Shown here: piece by piece, positions 61,367-64,000 of the stretch
Position numbering within the stretch: position 1 is the stretch's first letter
Layout of the letters: each line of letters opens with the position of its first letter
NCBI GenBank assembly: GCA_977017575.1
Contig: CDRNVI010000004.1
Coordinates: forward strand, 124,001-188,000
Direction: 5' to 3'
DNA: 64,000 bases
Origin: Paramoeba atlantica
Taxonomy: Eukaryota; Discosea
The notes under the pieces: generated by a model
What the model was told of the DNA's origin: nothing
What the model saw: only the letters and a program-made list of their open reading frames with translations
The model's database searches: none
Program-made: the position numbers and the translations under genes

Positions 61367-62481
61367 AGGAGGAGCAAGCATACCGCCAGTTTATGCGGGA
61401 TATCCCGTATATCAAGACCAAGTATACAATATTACGAACGAGAAGGTCTTCTAAAGTTGCCAGTAAGGTTGACATGAAAATTCCTTTGCATGTAAAACAT
61501 GGAATTCCACGTATGGACGTGGATAAAGTATTTGACTTAATGAACAATGAGGCCAAAGAAAGGTATAAGAAGTTGTGGAAGATGATATGCTCGACCGAGG
61601 GTTCTGTAAGCGTAGGCAGTCAAGGAATTCAGGACAAATCAGTTTCGACTATGTTTTTGTGCGACAGCGATGTGATAAGTTTGATAGAAACAGGCGTTGT
61701 GTCCAAGGTAACGCCGGAAGACCTTACATCACGACCGACCATTCAAATCATTTTACCATTTACTGTTATTGAAACCGATGAGCATGACACACTTGAACGT
61801 CGTCGATTTATTGCATGGTGTAAGGAGGATAATGAACGATTAAAGGATTTGTACGTCCCGTATGTGCCGTTGCGACATGGATCATACTATCTACATCGGG
61901 CTAGTTACGAGTTTGGACTAAAGAGAGATCTTGCGTGTGGCTTCTATCAAATACGACTTCCCGAACATGCACGTGCCAAATTTAGGTTCTCAGATAAGGA
62001 AGGAGCGACATACGAATTAAATGTATTGCCCATGGGCCACAGATGTGCCCCAGAACTAATGCACATGATCACAGCTGCTCTCGCAGGCGACCCCAATTAC
62101 TGCAACAGAGAACAAAGCTTTACAACAAGTGCTTTGGATACATACATTGATGGATTTCGGTGTGCAGGGGATTACGATGCAGTCAAGAAGTTCGGAGATT
62201 TTGTCGATAAAAGGGCGGTTTTAATTGGGGCAAAATATAAGGATGCAGAAGAAGAACCTAAAAAACAATACGTCTTTAATGGCGTGCACTATGATCCTCG
62301 TACTGCGAAAGTTTGTCTGGCGCCAAAAATTATTCATCGGTTATCAAAAGATATCTACTTTGGAATTTCGTATGGACAGTTGGAGTCATCTGTAGGAAGA
62401 TTACTTCACGCATCAATGGTTTTGGGGAAATCAATTCCGGAGCATCATTTTATATTTGAAGTTAGTAAGAAGGCGCATTAA
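61362..62481 (+). CDS. Reverse transcriptase of YR retroelement 2
   Basis: The frame is open from 60148, but only the part after the YR stop looks like RT. EEEQAYRQFMRDIPYIKTKY opens it. Then come IPLHVKHGIPRMDV, FIAWCKEDNERL, LKRDLACGFYQIRLPEHARA, the core LPMGHRCAPELMHMI, and DTYIDGFRCAGD at the catalytic box (bases 62143-62154). A connection region leads to the stop at 62481. The catalytic box reads Y-I-D-G rather than Y-x-D-D. The PMG-R-x-PE(L) style is like the YR-retroelement RTs of DIRS/VIPER type. Expression may need a -1 shift from YR or re-initiation. Confidence 0.75.
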
Positions 62482-62767
62482 CGCTTTAAACCGTGATCTA
62501 AAACTTTTGTACGAACTGAGCCCTCTGCCGTATGCCGCTCGGATGGATCTTCAGGAGTGGACCCAAAGTATGGTCCACAACACGCCCATTTACCCTCCCC
62601 CACGCCCCGATACGGTCCCGCACTGCCATACACTTTTTACAGATGCTTCGTCGCACGGGTGGGGAGCAGTGTTGTATTTGGATCATGGACAGGTTGTGAT
62701 CGCAGGTGACGAAAACTTTTTTCAATTAGTATTTTCAAAGCGTGAGGTTCACATCATTAGGATATAA
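62456..62767 (+). CDS. RNase H fragment of YR retroelement 2
   Basis: Overlapping the RT end in another frame, a short ORF carries HCHTLFTDASSHGWGAVLYL, the first catalytic segment of an RNase H (TDAS...GWGA). FFQLVFSKREVHIIRI follows and then a stop. The remaining RNase H motifs are absent, so the domain is truncated. The frame change relative to RT suggests an indel near 62460. Confidence 0.6.
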   Translation: MKLVRRRINALNRDLKLLYELSPLPYAARMDLQEWTQSMVHNTPIYPPPRPDTVPHCHTLFTDASSHGWGAVLYLDHGQVVIAGDENFFQLVFSKREVHIIRI

Positions 62768-62770
62768 ATT

Positions 62771-63171
62771 TACAATACGTTTTTTCATAATTAAAGAATT
62801 CTATTTTTCTAAACGTACAAAAGGGAAGGGACAACCCTTTGTTCGTTTACAACAGGCATCATAATTCTTTTTTATTATTAGCAAAATCGACATCGAACTG
62901 GCGTGCGGGATAAAAATTGTATAAGACTTGCGATCGGGTGGTCGCCGCCGAGGCTACCCGTTCGCTAGAGAATATGCAGTTCGATGGAAATATTGTTAAT
63001 GGGGTACCCCTTTTTGATTTTAGCATAAAACGCATGTTTTTGCAGAAAAGTGATGATATACTCAGAAGAGATCATAGCAATTTTATCGTACACAAAACAA
63101 ACTTGAAGACATTTAGTTTATTTAGTTCTACGTATTTTAGAGAATATGATCGACGAAGCGAAATTCTCACG
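62771..63171. other. Spacer at the 3' end of YR retroelement 2
   Basis: A 99-codon frame at 62917-63216 is present but unrecognised. The region leads to the second border repeat. No other gene seen. Confidence 0.35.
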
Positions 63172-63206
63172 GAAAGTTGTAGACTTTCGATCAGTACTCA
63201 TCGAAG
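63172..63206. repeat. YR-element border repeat, copy 2
   Basis: GAAAGTTGTAGACTTTCGAT then CAGTACTCATCGAAGG. With copy 1 at 58977 it brackets the Gag-YR-RT-RH unit, about 4.2 kb apart. Confidence 0.7.
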
Positions 63207-63239
63207 GTGTTTTTGACTTTTTAACTTTTTCGTATTTTA

Positions 63240-63720
63240 CTAAATTTTTGCGAAGGCCGAACTGTGAGCGTAGTCCTGGGACATAATAATATTTTTTGGC
63301 GACTCGTGCGCTGCAGCGCGCGGGTCGCGCACTGAGAACCTGCGTCTACCCCTTCCGCAGGATTGTCCAGAGGCAAGGCCCAACTGTGAGCGTAGCCCAC
63401 TTCTGGAGGCAAAAGCCCCCGTTTGCAAGCAAGGCCCAACTGTGAGCGTAGCCCTGGGACTTAATAATATTTTTACAACTACCTTGATAACAAATTTTAG
63501 TACTCATTCGTGGGAAGCAATTGGCGAAGCCCAACTACCTTGATAACAAATTTTAGCACCCATTTTCGCCGCGCGGGGGCCCCCGCGTGAGCGGGGGTGC
63601 GCGCGGCCGCGAAACGGCGAGGGCCCGCGTGAGCGGGCCTGAGCCGTACCCCGCCTAGGATTCCCCTGTGCGTCGTTAGTGGGAAGCAATTTGCGAAGCT
63701 CACTGAATTTCGTAGTTTTC
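63240..63720. repeat. Short tandem/dispersed repeats and GC-rich hairpin island
   Basis: GCAAGGCCCAACTGTGAGCG occurs near 63375 and 63430, with a variant near 63253. ACTACCTTGATAACAAATTT occurs twice (63479 and 63534). The island 63568-63650 is extremely GC-rich and holds two hairpins with the same GTGA loop: CCCCCGC/GCGGGGG at 63580-63597 and GGCCCGC/GCGGGCC at 63622-63639. Confidence 0.75.
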
Positions 63721-63837
63721 GCTACGCAGGCGTTGTCAACTTATATAGTGAAGTGTAGGATACTGAACGCACGGAAAATGAAAATCAAAAAAAATTCTTG
63801 GGTGTTCCACAAAAGTCCTTGACTTCCACCGTAAATT

Positions 63838-63988
63838 TCCGTTCGTTGAGTACTCAACGAACGTACCCCCAACCCAAAATCTCTATTAGAGTCGCTCAAA
63901 AACGCTTCGATGAGTACTCATCGAAAGTTGTAGACTTTCGATGAGACTCAGGGAAAGTTGTAGACTTTCGATGAGTGCTCATCGAAGC
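63838..63988. repeat. Palindromic border repeats, copy 3 cluster
   Basis: CGTTCGTTGAGTACTCAACG at about 63842 is a palindrome. At 63905-63988 the word CGATGAGTACTCATCG and two tandem GAAAGTTGTAGACTTTCGAT units follow. It is probably the edge of another YR-element copy running past the window. Confidence 0.65.
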
Positions 63989-64000
63989 TCCCCCCTACCC

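Overview
This is a nuclear, eukaryotic, repeat-dominated window. At least two, probably three, host genes sit in a sea of transposable elements (TEs). The host genes show no introns. They are a DNAJC21/JJJ1-type J-domain gene cut by the left edge (1-1198, minus), an 803-residue PPR-like gene (1411-3822, minus) and an 882-residue gene I cannot name (31868-34516, minus). Long intronless host genes among dense and diverse TEs would fit a compact-gene alga, for example a florideophyte red alga. That guess is low confidence; nothing seen identifies the species, and no rRNA, tRNA or CRISPR was recognised.

Layout. 1-3.8 kb: two tandem host genes. 3.8-14.2 kb: TE graveyard with two Gag-type zinc knuckles, a restriction-like-endonuclease (RLE) LINE ORF, and several short terminal-inverted-repeat (TIR) elements flanked by TA, whose ends carry runs of C/G. 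14.7-18.5 kb: an 83-bp satellite of about 45 units with higher-order structure. 19.0-19.6 kb: a 78-bp minisatellite. 20-31 kb: DNA transposons (DDE4/Harbinger-like, mariner-like, Merlin-like, pogo-like) plus MITEs and minisatellites. 31.9-34.5 kb: host gene. 35.4-41.5 kb: a near-complete R2-like LINE with two overlapping ORFs, five repeated Cys/His modules and tandem monomers upstream. 41.8-44 kb: MITE and a broken Tc1 transposase. 44.2-55.2 kb: three RLE-LINE lineages or fragments, a TIR element holding a ULP1-type protease, and a 5'-truncated RTE-like LINE nested in an RLE LINE with a 16-bp target duplication. 55.5-64 kb: two tyrosine-recombinase (YR) retroelements. The first is Gag-(UGA)-YR in a single frame. 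The second is Gag, zinc knuckle, YR, RT and a partial RNase H, with palindromic repeats at its borders.

The most interesting items are: (1) Gag and YR joined in one frame by a single UGA-CGG stop with predicted 3' stem-loops and no YR ATG near the start; (2) a YR retroelement whose YR precedes RT; (3) an R2-like LINE with a five-module Cys/His array; (4) a family of TA-flanked TIR elements with CTGT+C-run termini and GC-rich mini-hairpins nearby; (5) a ULP1-like protease with apparent catalytic residues inside one such element; (6) an excess of UGA among in-frame TE stops.
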